Below, piece after piece: positions 27,027-36,024 of a DNA stretch of 64,000 bases. Position 1 is the first letter of the stretch; each line of letters begins with the position of its first letter. Under the pieces are notes generated by a model. It was given only the letters and a program-made list of their open reading frames with translations, ran no database searches and had not been told where the DNA came from. Source of the DNA: Nitrosarchaeum koreense MY1 (GTDB lineage: Archaea; Thermoproteota; Nitrososphaeria; Nitrososphaerales; Nitrosopumilaceae); assembly GCF_000220175.1 (NCBI RefSeq), contig NZ_AFPU01000001.1, forward strand, positions 717,512 through 781,511, given 5' to 3'. Both the position numbers and the translations under genes were made by a program.

Positions 27027-28132
27027 CTTTCCAATACCAACACAGTCGAAGATGTTGACGCTGCAGACATGTTGTGAATTAGACCTATCTTTGCATTGCT
27101 TACCTGTCTTTTATCAGCAGATGATTGCAATTGTTGTGTTATTTCAATTGTTTGGGCTATCCCTGTTGCACCTAATGGATGCCCTGCTCCAATCAAGCCA
27201 CCTCGTGGATTTATTTTAAAATTGTCTGTTGTATGAAGTTCCTTTATCAAATCCATTCCTTTTCCTTTATCTGTAAAACCTAGTGATTCTAAAGCCATCG
27301 GTTCACAAACGGAAAATGCATCGTGAACTTCTGCTACATCTACATCACTTATACTTCGTTTTGACATTTGAAATGCCGATGTTGCAGCAATTCTTGATGA
27401 TTCCATTGAACTAAATGTGATATTTTTTGTAAATCCAGCTGAAGTTGTTTTTTGTCCAATCCCTGAAATCCATATGGGAGTATCGGTGTATTTTTTACAT
27501 GCATGTTCTGATGCAAGTAAAATTGATGCACCTCCGGTACAGGGTCTTGAGCAATCATGTAACCTAAGATCATCAGTTAATTTTTTAGAATTTATTACTT
27601 CATCTAACGAGTATGTTTTTTCAGAAAGTGCATTTGGGTTATTCTTTGACTGTTTGTGATTTTTGACAGGTACAATTGCCAGATCGTCATCCGTAATAGA
27701 AAATTCTCTTTTGTATGCTTTTGTAAATATACTTGCCCAAAAAATTGGATGTTTGAATTCTCCTCTTGAATTATCCCATTCCAAAATTTGTCCAGGGCTG
27801 TCATATCTTTCAGCTCCGCACACTAACACCACATCTGCCAATCCTGCCGAGATGTACGAATATGCAGATACTATTGCATTTGTTCCAGAATTACACAAAC
27901 TCTCTACAGAATGAGCAATTTTAGGCTCAATTCCAGACATTTCAGATAAAACCGCAGAAAGATATTTTGAGTTATTATTGGTGGAAACCAAAACCGCATC
28001 AATGTCATTTCTACTCAAATTAGGGCTGGCATCAAATAGTTTTTTTGTAGACTGTAAAAGCACTGATTCAATCTTCGAGTCATCTTTTGAGAATTTTGTT
28101 AATCCGTATGACACAATTCCGACTTTGGACAT
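27023..28132 (-). CDS. Thiolase-family protein (archaeal/SCP2-like type)
   Basis: The 369-residue product shows the nucleophile Cys in ESLCNSGTNAI (near residue 84), E-x-H-DAF and GAGHPLGATG. The C-terminal motif is LIHNMSAASTSS rather than the CxG of biosynthetic thiolases, as in the SCP2-like/archaeal group. It probably catalyses a Claisen condensation or cleavage of 3-ketoacyl-CoA; in thaumarchaea acetoacetyl-CoA formation is one candidate. It shares its stop with the DUF35 start and its start with the oxidoreductase stop, so the three genes form a tight operon. Confidence 0.87.
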   Translation of the reverse strand: MSKVGIVSYGLTKFSKDDSKIESVLLQSTKKLFDASPNLSRNDIDAVLVSTNNNSKYLSAVLSEMSGIEPKIAHSVESLCNSGTNAIVSAYSYISAGLADVVLVCGAERYDSPGQILEWDNSRGEFKHPIFWASIFTKAYKREFSITDDDLAIVPVKNHKQSKNNPNALSEKTYSLDEVINSKKLTDDLRLHDCSRPCTGGASILLASEHACKKYTDTPIWISGIGQKTTSAGFTKNITFSSMESSRIAATSAFQMSKRSISDVDVAEVHDAFSVCEPMALESLGFTDKGKGMDLIKELHTTDNFKINPRGGLIGAGHPLGATGIAQTIEITQQLQSSADKRQVSNAKIGLIHNMSAASTSSTVLVLER

Positions 28133-29100
28133 TATTTTTCCTCTGAAAATGTAGTTGTGAATAATTTAAAAGAATCAATCACATCACCAACAGGATTGAA
28201 TTGTATTGTTGGTAAATCAATTCCAGTATCTTTGAATTTTTGCAGTTGTGAGAGACATTGATCAGGAGTACCTGCAATAGTTAATGATTTTAGCATGTTA
28301 TCTGATATTAACTCATGATTTGTTTTAAATCCAGATTGTTTAAACTCCTCGTATACATTCTTTGTTTCACTCTCAAATCCATTTTTTGATAAAAATTCTC
28401 GATAAATTTTTCCAACAGATATGTAAAATGCTAGAGTTTGTTTAGCACGATTTATTGCAATTTCCTCATCATGAGATACACAAGTAATAATTTGACATGT
28501 TACATCAATTTTTCTTTTTGATTGCATTTTTTGGATTGTTTTTTTCATCTCATTTAATGGTCTTAAATAAAAAATTACCCCATCTGAAATCTCCCATGTC
28601 AACTCTACCATTTTTTGATTAACTGCTGCCAAGTATATTGGAATTTTATTTCTCTGAGGTGTTATCAGCAAAGAAAAATTTTTCAAATTAAATATTTTTC
28701 CCGAATAATTAATTTGCTTTCCAGATAAAACAAGTCTTATAATTTCGACATATTCTTTCATTCTTAAAACAGGATTTTCAAATTTGTATCCGTGAAAATC
28801 TTCTACAATTGATGTGCTGCTTGTTCCAAGACCCAAAATCAAACGTCCTTTTGATAGTATGTCTACAGTTGCAGCACCCATGGCAATAGACGATGGGCTC
28901 CTAGAAAAAATATTAATTATTGATGAGCCTATTTTTGGTTCCAGTGCTTTTTGTGATACTGCACCTAACATGGAATAATTTTCCATCCCCCATGTTTCTG
29001 GAATCCATATTGTATCTACATTAGTATGAGATAGGATTTCTGAGCATTCTAAGACTTGATTTACAGTAAGAAGAGAGCCTAAACTATATGCTATACGCAT
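28132..29100 (-). CDS. Luciferase-like (F420/flavin-dependent) oxidoreductase
   Basis: This 322-residue TIM-barrel protein of the LLM class starts MRIAYSLGSLLT and shows DTIWIPETWGMENYSMLG, SRSPSSIAMGAATVDILSKGRLILGLGTS and GTPDQCLSQLQKFKDTGID, all family hallmarks. Archaeal members usually use F420, as in methylenetetrahydromethanopterin reductase relatives, but cofactor and substrate cannot be read from sequence alone. It is the first gene of an operon with thiolase and DUF35, suggesting a reaction on an acyl-CoA or related small metabolite. Confidence 0.87.
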   Translation of the reverse strand: MRIAYSLGSLLTVNQVLECSEILSHTNVDTIWIPETWGMENYSMLGAVSQKALEPKIGSSIINIFSRSPSSIAMGAATVDILSKGRLILGLGTSSTSIVEDFHGYKFENPVLRMKEYVEIIRLVLSGKQINYSGKIFNLKNFSLLITPQRNKIPIYLAAVNQKMVELTWEISDGVIFYLRPLNEMKKTIQKMQSKRKIDVTCQIITCVSHDEEIAINRAKQTLAFYISVGKIYREFLSKNGFESETKNVYEEFKQSGFKTNHELISDNMLKSLTIAGTPDQCLSQLQKFKDTGIDLPTIQFNPVGDVIDSFKLFTTTFSEEK

Positions 29101-29157
29101 GAATTAATTCAGACTATTGGATATTCTAGTGTTTCCGATATCTTTTAGAAAATTTGG

Positions 29158-29235
29158 TCACTCTTCGTATTCAGATGCTTCTAGGAACTCTCTTTTTGAG
29201 TTTTCCAGCTCACTGCAAAACGGACAATTGCACAT
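29158..29235 (-). CDS. Possible Cys-containing microprotein, 25 aa
   Basis: The frame reads MCNCPFCSELENSKREFLEAS and ends EYEE. Three Cys in the first seven residues followed by an acidic helix recall the other zinc microproteins. It is very short, and no second half of a metal site is present. It lies upstream of the LLM oxidoreductase gene on the same strand. Confidence 0.35.
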   Translation of the reverse strand: MCNCPFCSELENSKREFLEASEYEE

Positions 29236-29395
29236 AATCTACAATGATTATTGCATAATTTGGATTTAAGCACAACAGTTAACACAATATTCATGAGCCT
29301 AAAGTTTTACGATCAGGGTTTTGTCTAACTCTTTTAGCATTGTGTTAATTATGATTGAGGTTGTTTATTATGAAATTAATTTCTAATCCTAATCG

Positions 29396-29545
29396 TTGAG
29401 TGAGCAAATTTTCGAAGAAAAACCTAGTTCAGAAGGAACATTTTGGGATGATGCCACAAAATATGCTGCGTCTGCAAATGCAGATGAGTCATTTGTAAGT
29501 GAGATGGCATACATGATGGTAACACTTCACAGAACTGGGGCATAA
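29396..29545 (+). CDS. Small acidic protein, 49 aa
   Basis: The frame with a TTG start encodes MSEQIFEEKPSSEGTFWDDA followed by a helical, Ala- and Met-rich C-terminus. A TATA-like stretch (ttgtttatta, about 29371-29380) lies 20-25 bases before the TTG, consistent with a leaderless gene. No family was recognised. It ends ten bases before the convergent nucleotidyltransferase gene. Confidence 0.5.
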   Translation: MSEQIFEEKPSSEGTFWDDATKYAASANADESFVSEMAYMMVTLHRTGA

Positions 29546-29554
29546 AGAAACTAA

Positions 29555-30226
29555 TTATTTTATTATTTTGTTTAGTTCTAATGAACATTCTTCAATATCT
29601 TTGAATGAATCAATAGAGTGCCACATTGCATTTTTGAATTTTACGGTAGATAGTTTTCCTTTTTTTGCATAATCTGGAAAAACTGTTTTTTCTATATCTC
29701 CTTTTTTTGGTAAATCTTGTAGTATTTCTTTTTGTAAATGGTATACCCCTGCATTCATCCATACATTTGGAATTTCCTTTTTTTCTTTGAACTGCATTAT
29801 TTTATCTCCTTCTATCTCCACAACTCCAAATTTTGTTTTTAATTCAATTGATGCAATTAAATTTTGTTTTTTTACTAATTTTCCAAGATCAATATTTGTG
29901 ATTGTATCACCATTTAAAACAAAAAATGATTTATCTTTTATTGATAATCCTGCTTGTTTAATTGCCCCGCCTGTACCTAATGGGGTCTTTTCTACTGAAA
30001 ATTTTATCTTTACACCTAAATTATTTTTTACTGCAAGAAAATTTTGAATCATTTCTGTCTTGTAACCTGTACAAATCGTAATTTCCTTAACCCCGAATTT
30101 TTTGAGGTATGATATTTGCCATTCTATAATGGGGATGTTATTTAGAGGCACAAGGGGTTTTGGAACATAATCAGTAATAGGTCGTAAACGTTTTCCTCGT
30201 CCACCAGCCAAAATTATTGCATGCAT
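29555..30226 (-). CDS. Sugar-phosphate nucleotidyltransferase
   Basis: The 223-residue product has the nucleotide-binding signature ILAGGRGKRLRPIT with KPLVPLNNIPIIEW, and an FVLNGDTITN metal/sugar site. It activates a sugar-1-phosphate with NTP, supplying donors for glycosyltransferases such as those of S-layer and glycolipid synthesis. It lacks the C-terminal left-handed beta helix of the longer bifunctional type and stops after the catalytic domain. The exact sugar is unknown; mannose-1-phosphate guanylyltransferase and glucose-1-phosphate transferases are both possible. Confidence 0.88.
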   Translation of the reverse strand: MHAIILAGGRGKRLRPITDYVPKPLVPLNNIPIIEWQISYLKKFGVKEITICTGYKTEMIQNFLAVKNNLGVKIKFSVEKTPLGTGGAIKQAGLSIKDKSFFVLNGDTITNIDLGKLVKKQNLIASIELKTKFGVVEIEGDKIMQFKEKKEIPNVWMNAGVYHLQKEILQDLPKKGDIEKTVFPDYAKKGKLSTVKFKNAMWHSIDSFKDIEECSLELNKIIK

Positions 30227-30275
30227 TGAAGTGTCATGATAAGATAGACGTTATAACTTTAATTGAGTTGCTAGA

Positions 30276-30395
30276 TCATTTTTTTGAAATTTTTCTTGAT
30301 GTAGAATCTTGTTTCTTTTTACAAATTCCACAAAAAAGATACCCGTCTTTATGTCTAATCCAATAATGACGTGTGTGATTTTTGGATTTTTCCAT
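30276..30395 (-). CDS. Small basic Cys-pair protein, 39 aa
   Basis: The frame encodes MEKSKNHTRHYWIRHKDGYL, then FCGICKKKQD and a basic tail. One C-x2-C pair plus three His could hold one zinc. It lies 49 bases upstream of the nucleotidyltransferase gene on the same strand. Confidence 0.5.
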   Translation of the reverse strand: MEKSKNHTRHYWIRHKDGYLFCGICKKKQDSTSRKISKK

Positions 30396-30459
30396 AACTA
30401 TAATGTTTTTAGAATTTTGGTTATTTTATTTAATTCACATGGTTTTATATTGTCATATA

Positions 30460-30987
30460 CTAGAAAAAATCAAACGTAGCCATTCCAAAATAATACCCGA
30501 CTGCAGTTAATACAGTACTCCATATGCATGACCCAATCAAGGTGAAAATAAGGAATTTTAATGGATGCATATTAAAAATTCCAGCCGGAATCGATACTAG
30601 TTCACGAATCCCCGGAATCAATCTCCCTATGATGACCGATTTATCACCATATTTTGCAAACCAATGATCAGCTTTTTCTAAACTTTTTTCTTTGATTCTT
30701 GCATATTTGAGATATTTTATCAATCCAGTTCGCCCTAATTTTTTTGATATCATGTAAATTACAAAAGCACCAACTGTTGCACCACATCCTCCTGTTATCC
30801 CGGCTCCCAAAATATGAAATACATTCATGCCATTTTTTAGTATACTATATCCTGCCAAAGGAAATATTGCCTCACTTGGAATTGGTGGAAAAACTGTTTC
30901 TAACAATGCAGCTAAAAATACACCTGGGTAAAGATTCTCAGCTACTAATGAAACCACCCATTGAATGAATGCGTCTATTTCACTCAA
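30460..30987 (-). CDS. DedA/VTT-family membrane protein
   Basis: The 175-residue product has the DedA signature: an N-terminal re-entrant/helical region with ETVFPPIPSEAIFPLAGY, GAGITGGCGATVG, and the motif GRLIPGIRELVSIPAGIFNM, then a closing helix. Family members are implicated in lipid scrambling or undecaprenyl/phospholipid transport. The start is TTG at 30987, one base after the stop of the zinc microgene at 30989-31114, so the two are probably translated from one mRNA. Confidence 0.88.
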   Translation of the reverse strand: MSEIDAFIQWVVSLVAENLYPGVFLAALLETVFPPIPSEAIFPLAGYSILKNGMNVFHILGAGITGGCGATVGAFVIYMISKKLGRTGLIKYLKYARIKEKSLEKADHWFAKYGDKSVIIGRLIPGIRELVSIPAGIFNMHPLKFLIFTLIGSCIWSTVLTAVGYYFGMATFDFF

Positions 30988-30988
30988 A

Positions 30989-31114
30989 TTATTTTTCTTC
31001 CGTCAAATAATAATGCAGTTCAGTATAGCATTCAGTACAATATTCTTGATCATTTGTATGATCACAATCATAAACTTTTGATACATCGTTATTGCATTTT
31101 GCACAAATTGGCAT
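30989..31114 (-). CDS. Zinc-ribbon microprotein, 41 aa
   Basis: The frame encodes MPICAKCNNDVSKVYDCDH, then CTECYTELHYYLTEEK, a clean C-x2-C...C-x2-C zinc ribbon with an acidic C-terminus. It lies between the four-helix membrane protein gene and dedA, 12 and 1 bases away, which supports a three-gene operon. Confidence 0.65.
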   Translation of the reverse strand: MPICAKCNNDVSKVYDCDHTNDQEYCTECYTELHYYLTEEK

Positions 31115-31126
31115 AATTATAATCCT

Positions 31127-31513
31127 CTAGTTTTTCACTATCTTAATTGCACCTAATGCAATTTGAATAATTGCTGGTGCAAATAGCATAAGAGGATTTC
31201 TTTCTACTCCTTCAGGAGCAGGAGTAAATATCATTGCCAATCCACCAATTAGAATTAAAATTCCTGAGATAATTATTAGACCTCCCAACCCTTTTGATTT
31301 TTCTCTAAGAGTAATGAAAAATGCTATGATAGGTAAAATTATTGCTGGACCACCTAGCCCCATACCTCGTTGCATGTCATTTAATGGTAAAAATCCATCA
31401 TGGTCTGCATTACTCATCGAAACTGCAACGTCTGCACCGTATAACGCCAATAATGCAATAGATATTCCAGTTATTATCATTGCTACTTTTATTGCCATGT
31501 TGGAAATCGTCAT
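31127..31513 (-). CDS. Hypothetical membrane protein, four helices
   Basis: The 128-residue protein has four predicted membrane helices (about 5-27, 50-70, 77-95, 105-122) and short loops. The first loop, ADVAVSMSNADHDGFLP, is polar and probably faces outside. No family was recognised. It is the first gene of a presumed operon with the zinc microprotein and DedA, and lies 18 bases after purK in the same direction. Confidence 0.75.
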   Translation of the reverse strand: MTISNMAIKVAMIITGISIALLALYGADVAVSMSNADHDGFLPLNDMQRGMGLGGPAIILPIIAFFITLREKSKGLGGLIIISGILILIGGLAMIFTPAPEGVERNPLMLFAPAIIQIALGAIKIVKN

Positions 31514-31531
31514 TTACAACATTTAAACCAA

Positions 31532-32674
31532 TCAGATAGATTTTACTTTTACTTTGTCTTTGATCTGAGATAATTCATTCAATAGTTGATCAATAGTTTG
31601 ATTATCCGTTCCAACGATATTCAAATGACCTAGTTTTCTTAACGGTTTAGAAATTTTTTTGCCATACATTTTAAGAAAAACGTTTTCTTCAGAAATATTC
31701 AATATGCTGTATTCACCCTCAAAATTTTTTGGACCTAAAATATTATACATAATAGTAGGATGTAAAAGTACAGTATCTCCCAATTCTAAACCCAAAATCG
31801 CTCTAAGATGCTGTTCAAACTGAGACACTTTGCTTGATTGCAATGTATGATGCCCCGAATTATGCACACGTGGTGCAATTTCATTAATTAGAATTTCATC
31901 TGTTTTTGTAACAAACATCTCGATTCCGAAAATACCTGCTCCTTTTAGAACATTCATAGTTGTTTGTGCAATCTCTTCTGCTTTTTTTGCAACCTTTTCA
32001 GTTACTCTTGCTGGAGCAATTGTTTGACGAAGAATGTTCTCTTCATGAATATTTTCCACTAGAGGATATGTTTTGATTTGACCTTTAGTGTTTCTTGCAG
32101 CAATTATTGAGACTTCCATTTTAAAAGGAACAAATCTTTCAAGCATGAGATTTTTTTTATCAAAATAATCAAATGCTTCTTGGATTTGAGATGATGAGTC
32201 TATTTTGAAATTACCTCGTCCATCATATGCATCACGTCTTGCCTTTAATAATGATGGATATCCAAATTTTTCAAGGCCTTGTTTTAAATCTGAAATTGAA
32301 TCTATCTGTAAAAATTCAGGAACTGGAATATTATTTTGGGCTAAAAATGATTTTTGTAAAAACTTGTCTTGAATTATTTTTAATGTTTCTGGAGATGGAT
32401 TAATCTCTGCATCTTTTTCAACTAATTTTAATACCTCGCTGTCTCCCGATTCAATCTCATATGTTATAATATCTGATTTTTTGGCAAGTTCAATTATTGC
32501 ATTTTTATCTTTAAAATCTGCCAATATTTGCTCAGCACCAACTTGGGATGCAGAACAATTTGCTACAGGGTCCAAAACTATTATCTTTGAAATGTGTTCT
32601 GGCATCTTCTTGGCAGCTTCTGTGATCATCATACCAAGCTGTCCACCGCCTATTATCCCAAGAACCTTACCCAT
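31532..32674 (-). CDS. purK: N5-carboxyaminoimidazole ribonucleotide synthase
   Basis: The 380-residue ATP-grasp enzyme starts GIIGGGQLGMMITEAA and contains YEIESGD, KARRDAYDGRGN and INEIAPRVHNSGHHT, the PurK signatures. It carboxylates AIR to N5-CAIR with ATP and bicarbonate in purine synthesis. purE, which uses its product, lies divergently about 350 bases away instead of in the same operon. Confidence 0.95.
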   Translation of the reverse strand: MGKVLGIIGGGQLGMMITEAAKKMPEHISKIIVLDPVANCSASQVGAEQILADFKDKNAIIELAKKSDIITYEIESGDSEVLKLVEKDAEINPSPETLKIIQDKFLQKSFLAQNNIPVPEFLQIDSISDLKQGLEKFGYPSLLKARRDAYDGRGNFKIDSSSQIQEAFDYFDKKNLMLERFVPFKMEVSIIAARNTKGQIKTYPLVENIHEENILRQTIAPARVTEKVAKKAEEIAQTTMNVLKGAGIFGIEMFVTKTDEILINEIAPRVHNSGHHTLQSSKVSQFEQHLRAILGLELGDTVLLHPTIMYNILGPKNFEGEYSILNISEENVFLKMYGKKISKPLRKLGHLNIVGTDNQTIDQLLNELSQIKDKVKVKSI

Positions 32675-33021
32675 GCTTTTTTCTTGAATATCGATTAAAA
32701 ATATCTAATGCTATTTTTTAGATTCATCTTTATCTTGTAATACAGGCTCAATTCATCTGAGTGTTATTAGAGATAACATACTTCTGATTAACTGTAAACG
32801 CAACAAACATACATTATGATTCAGAGTATTGCAAATGATTCAGAAATGGATTATTTATTAAAAATTACAGATTCATTGCTAATCAAATTAAAACAACAAG
32901 TGTCATAATCTGAAAATCTGATTTATGGATATTATTAAAAGTAATTGAAAATAATAATTTTTCTTAGTCAAGCCTACGATACGCCATTATAGATAATAAC
33001 TTGCTTTATTTTTCTATAATT
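32675..33021. other. Divergent purK-purE gap
   Basis: The gap serves both pur genes. A TATA-like box (ttatagata, about 32987-32995) is well placed for a transcript starting near the purE ATG at 33022. A 30-codon frame at 32816-32908 (MIQSIANDSEMDYLLKITDS...) is possible but unsupported. I see no riboswitch structure that I can name. Confidence 0.45.
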
Positions 33022-33597
33022 ATGAGCTACACAAAAAAACCACTAGTTGGAATCATCATGGGTTCAAGTTCGGATAGTAGAATCATGAAAGACGCAGCAG
33101 AAATTTTAGATAAATTCAAAATTAAACATGAAGATCAAATAGTATCTGCACACAGAACCCCTACCAGATTAGAAGAATATGGCAAACATGCCGAAAAGAT
33201 GGGGTTTAAAATAATAATTGCAGGTGCAGGAGGAGCAGCACATCTACCTGGAATGATTGCATCACATACAATTATTCCAGTAATCGGAGTGCCAATTATG
33301 GTGTATAATGATAAACAAACCAAAAGCGCAGATAATTCCAAGTTCTCTTCTTTTGGTGGATTAGATTCTCTTCTTTCAATATCTGAAATGCCAACAGGAT
33401 CTCCTGTAGTAGCAGTAGGAATTAACAAAGCAGGAAATGCTGGAATATATGCTCTTAAAATTTTGGCAAATGAATTTCCAGAATTAAAAAAGAAATTAAA
33501 ACTACACAAATCCGAACAACATAATTCAGTTCTTAAAGAATCTGACATTCTAAAAAAACAAGGCCTTAGTAAATTTGTTCAAAAGAAATTCAAATAG
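33022..33597 (+). CDS. purE: N5-CAIR mutase
   Basis: The 191-residue product contains GIIMGSSSDSRIMKDAAEIL, VSAHRTP and GAGGAAHLPGMIAS, the class I PurE signatures. It converts N5-CAIR to CAIR. The ATG at 33022 fits the TATA box at about 32990 better than the TTG at 33001. A C-terminal extension (about residues 165-191, rich in Lys) goes beyond the compact bacterial enzyme. It is convergent with the threonine dehydratase gene, one base between stops. Confidence 0.94.
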   Translation: MSYTKKPLVGIIMGSSSDSRIMKDAAEILDKFKIKHEDQIVSAHRTPTRLEEYGKHAEKMGFKIIIAGAGGAAHLPGMIASHTIIPVIGVPIMVYNDKQTKSADNSKFSSFGGLDSLLSISEMPTGSPVVAVGINKAGNAGIYALKILANEFPELKKKLKLHKSEQHNSVLKESDILKKQGLSKFVQKKFK

Positions 33598-33598
33598 A

Positions 33599-34807
33599 TT
33601 ATGTCAATAATCTAAATTGAATATTTTTCTTTTTTAATGTCTCAATTAGTTTATCTGCTTGTTCTTTTCCCTGTGTTTCTAAGCTTAGTGTAACTCCAGC
33701 AGAGCCTGCATTTATGTTGGAACTTAATCTGTCATGTACTACTTCGACAATGTTTGCATTTGCTGCACTGATTTCATCTACTATTTCTTTAAATGCTCCG
33801 GGTCTGTCTGGTAACAAAATAGATAATTTGAGTAAACGTCCCATAGTTGCCAACCCTTTATCTACAATTTGTCCTAAAAGATACATGTCAACATTGCCTC
33901 CCGTTAGTATAGGAACAACTTTTTTTCCGGGTGATGGTTTTGCAGATATTAAATAGGCCAAACCTACTACCCCTGCTGGTTCTACTACAAATTTCATTCT
34001 CTCCATGAGTAAGAACATTGCTTTGATGATATCTGAATCATCAACCAATACTATCTCATCAATTAGTTCTTTGATTATTGAAAAAGTTGTTTGCCCCGGC
34101 ACTTTGACAGATATTCCATCTGCAATAGTTCTTTCACCGCCACTTGATGTTAAAGACCCGTTTTTTACTGATTCATACATCGATGGAAACGAGCTGGATT
34201 GAACACCTACTACTTTGATCTTTGGATTTTTTTCTTTTATGGCAATTAAAACTCCTGCCGCAAGTCCGCCCCCACCTATTGGCACATACACTTCATCTAC
34301 ATCTGGCAAATCTTCTAGAATTTCCAATCCAATTACTCCTTGAGCAGCTATGATCTGTGGATCATCAAAAGCATGTATCATTGTTGCACCTGTTTTTTGT
34401 GAAATCTCTTTTGCTTTAGCAGATGACTCTTCATAGTTGATGCCCTCCAAGATTACATTTGCACCATAACCTCTAGTTGCAGCTACTTTTGATGGTGATG
34501 CATTTTTTGGCATGACAATAGTGCATGGTATTTTTTCCAATGAAGATGCAAATGCAACTCCTTGAGCATGATTCCCAGCAGATGCTGCAACCACTCCATG
34601 TTTTTTTCCATCATGTGGTAATTGACTTATTTTATAATATGCGCCACGAAGTTTAAACGATCCAGTTTTTTGTTGAAACTCTGCTTTTAAATAAACTTCA
34701 GAACCTGTAAGATTGCTAAATGTAGGTGAATACACTAATGGTGTTTTTCGTACGTCTTTTCCTCGTAATGAGTTTGCGTTTTGTATTTCATCGTATGATG
34801 GGTTCAT
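33599..34807 (-). CDS. ilvA: Threonine dehydratase with ACT domain
   Basis: The 402-residue fold-type II PLP enzyme has the PLP Lys in KTGSFKLRGAYYK, SAGNHAQGVAFA and the phosphate loop PIGGGGLAAG, then a C-terminal ACT domain (about 325-402; SILLPDRPGAFKEIVDEIS). It deaminates threonine to 2-oxobutyrate for isoleucine synthesis; the ACT domain suggests feedback control. The ATG at 34807 is preferred over 34849 because a TATA-like element (ttttatct, near 34823-34832) lies about 20-25 bases upstream. Confidence 0.9.
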   Translation of the reverse strand: MNPSYDEIQNANSLRGKDVRKTPLVYSPTFSNLTGSEVYLKAEFQQKTGSFKLRGAYYKISQLPHDGKKHGVVAASAGNHAQGVAFASSLEKIPCTIVMPKNASPSKVAATRGYGANVILEGINYEESSAKAKEISQKTGATMIHAFDDPQIIAAQGVIGLEILEDLPDVDEVYVPIGGGGLAAGVLIAIKEKNPKIKVVGVQSSSFPSMYESVKNGSLTSSGGERTIADGISVKVPGQTTFSIIKELIDEIVLVDDSDIIKAMFLLMERMKFVVEPAGVVGLAYLISAKPSPGKKVVPILTGGNVDMYLLGQIVDKGLATMGRLLKLSILLPDRPGAFKEIVDEISAANANIVEVVHDRLSSNINAGSAGVTLSLETQGKEQADKLIETLKKKNIQFRLLT

Positions 34808-34975
34808 TAGAAATTCTGCTAGATAAAAGAGATATTTGACTTCTTCCATTGAATGATCGAATGTTTATTCCAATTTTATGCACGAATTTTGAGAATATGA
34901 CCAATAACCACGATAATGACACAAATTCATTCCCAATGTAGTTAAGAGTAGGATTTTTTTAAATTAAATGATAAA

Positions 34976-35815
34976 TTAATTTTGCAATAATTTTGAAAAC
35001 TCGTCTAATCGCTTTATGATGCTGTCTTTTACAGACTCTGACATCTTACGAGGATCAAATAGTCCTTCCTTTGTTTTATTTTTAATAAATTCGATATCAA
35101 ATGTACATAAACATCCTTCTTCCCCTGTTATTAATCGAGTATCATCAATAAGAACAGGACTAGTCTGATAAGTTTCAACTAGTAAATTATCTAAATCCTT
35201 GATCAATTTTGTTTTTTTATTTGACATCTCTTGAAAATCAACTTCAATTTCATTTTCGATTTCTTTGTATATTTTTTCTCTAAACTCATCATTTTCATAA
35301 AATATTTCAAATAATTTTTGATGATCAAAATCTTTGTAGCCTTTTTCTTTTAATTTATTTAATACAAATTGATCACTGTTATCAGACATTTGTTTTTCCT
35401 TGTTTTTTGTCAAATCAATTATGTCAGATAATTCCTTTTGTAATTTGATTACTTGTTGATCTGGCTTATAATATAACAAAACATGGTATTGCAGAGACAT
35501 ATGTCCAGAAATTAGATAGTTTCCTTCTCTTATCTCAAACTTTGTAAAAATCCTTCTAACATCCTCGTTATTTGAAATAGAAATTTCTTGAACTGACCAG
35601 TCTTTCAAGTTTTTAATTATTGTTTGATAAAAATCGTTTACTAGTGCTGGATCAAATGTTTTTTGTTCTGTAATTGTTGCATCACCTAACATAACTTGGA
35701 CATTTTTTAATTTTGTAAGATGTAGTATTTTTTCAAGAAATTGTTGTTGAATATCATCATTTTTCTTATTTAGAAGTTGAATGTACTCATTTGATGATCT
35801 AGATCCTAATCGCAC
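34976..35815 (-). CDS. Hypothetical coiled-coil-containing protein
   Basis: The 279-residue product starts with GTG. A first alpha/beta segment (about 30-120, with VQVMLGDATIT and YLISGHMSLQYHVLLYY) is followed by long charged helices (about 125-215) likely to form a coiled coil, and a small C-terminal segment with CLCTFDIEF. No signal peptide or membrane helix is seen. No family was recognised. It diverges from the zinc-ribbon/cyclase operon. Confidence 0.7.
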   Translation of the reverse strand: MRLGSRSSNEYIQLLNKKNDDIQQQFLEKILHLTKLKNVQVMLGDATITEQKTFDPALVNDFYQTIIKNLKDWSVQEISISNNEDVRRIFTKFEIREGNYLISGHMSLQYHVLLYYKPDQQVIKLQKELSDIIDLTKNKEKQMSDNSDQFVLNKLKEKGYKDFDHQKLFEIFYENDEFREKIYKEIENEIEVDFQEMSNKKTKLIKDLDNLLVETYQTSPVLIDDTRLITGEEGCLCTFDIEFIKNKTKEGLFDPRKMSESVKDSIIKRLDEFSKLLQN

Positions 35816-35892
35816 AATAAATAATAAATTTTTACAGTCATTAAACCTTAAGATTTTGTAGGTTTTAAATACAAAAATAAGCTATTTCCTTC

Positions 35893-36015
35893 ATGTCCAA
35901 ACCTAAAATAATCTGCAATCAGTGTGGATCTACCATCGTGCAATACTATAATGAAGGTTATAAGGGGAATAGAGGAAAATGCCTTATCTGTAATACGGAT
36001 TTTCCGTTAGAATAG
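35893..36015 (+). CDS. Zinc-ribbon microprotein, 40 aa
   Basis: The frame encodes MSKPKIICNQCGSTIVQYYN, then GNRGKCLICNTDFPLE, a complete C-x2-C...C-x2-C ribbon. It ends nine bases before the nucleotide cyclase gene, with a GAGGGA ribosome site overlapping the stop region, so the two are likely co-transcribed. Confidence 0.65.
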   Translation: MSKPKIICNQCGSTIVQYYNEGYKGNRGKCLICNTDFPLE

Positions 36016-36024
36016 AGGGATAAA

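Noticed and set aside
32816-32908. 30-codon frame in the purK-purE gap
   Set aside because: No clear promoter spacing and no recognisable motif.
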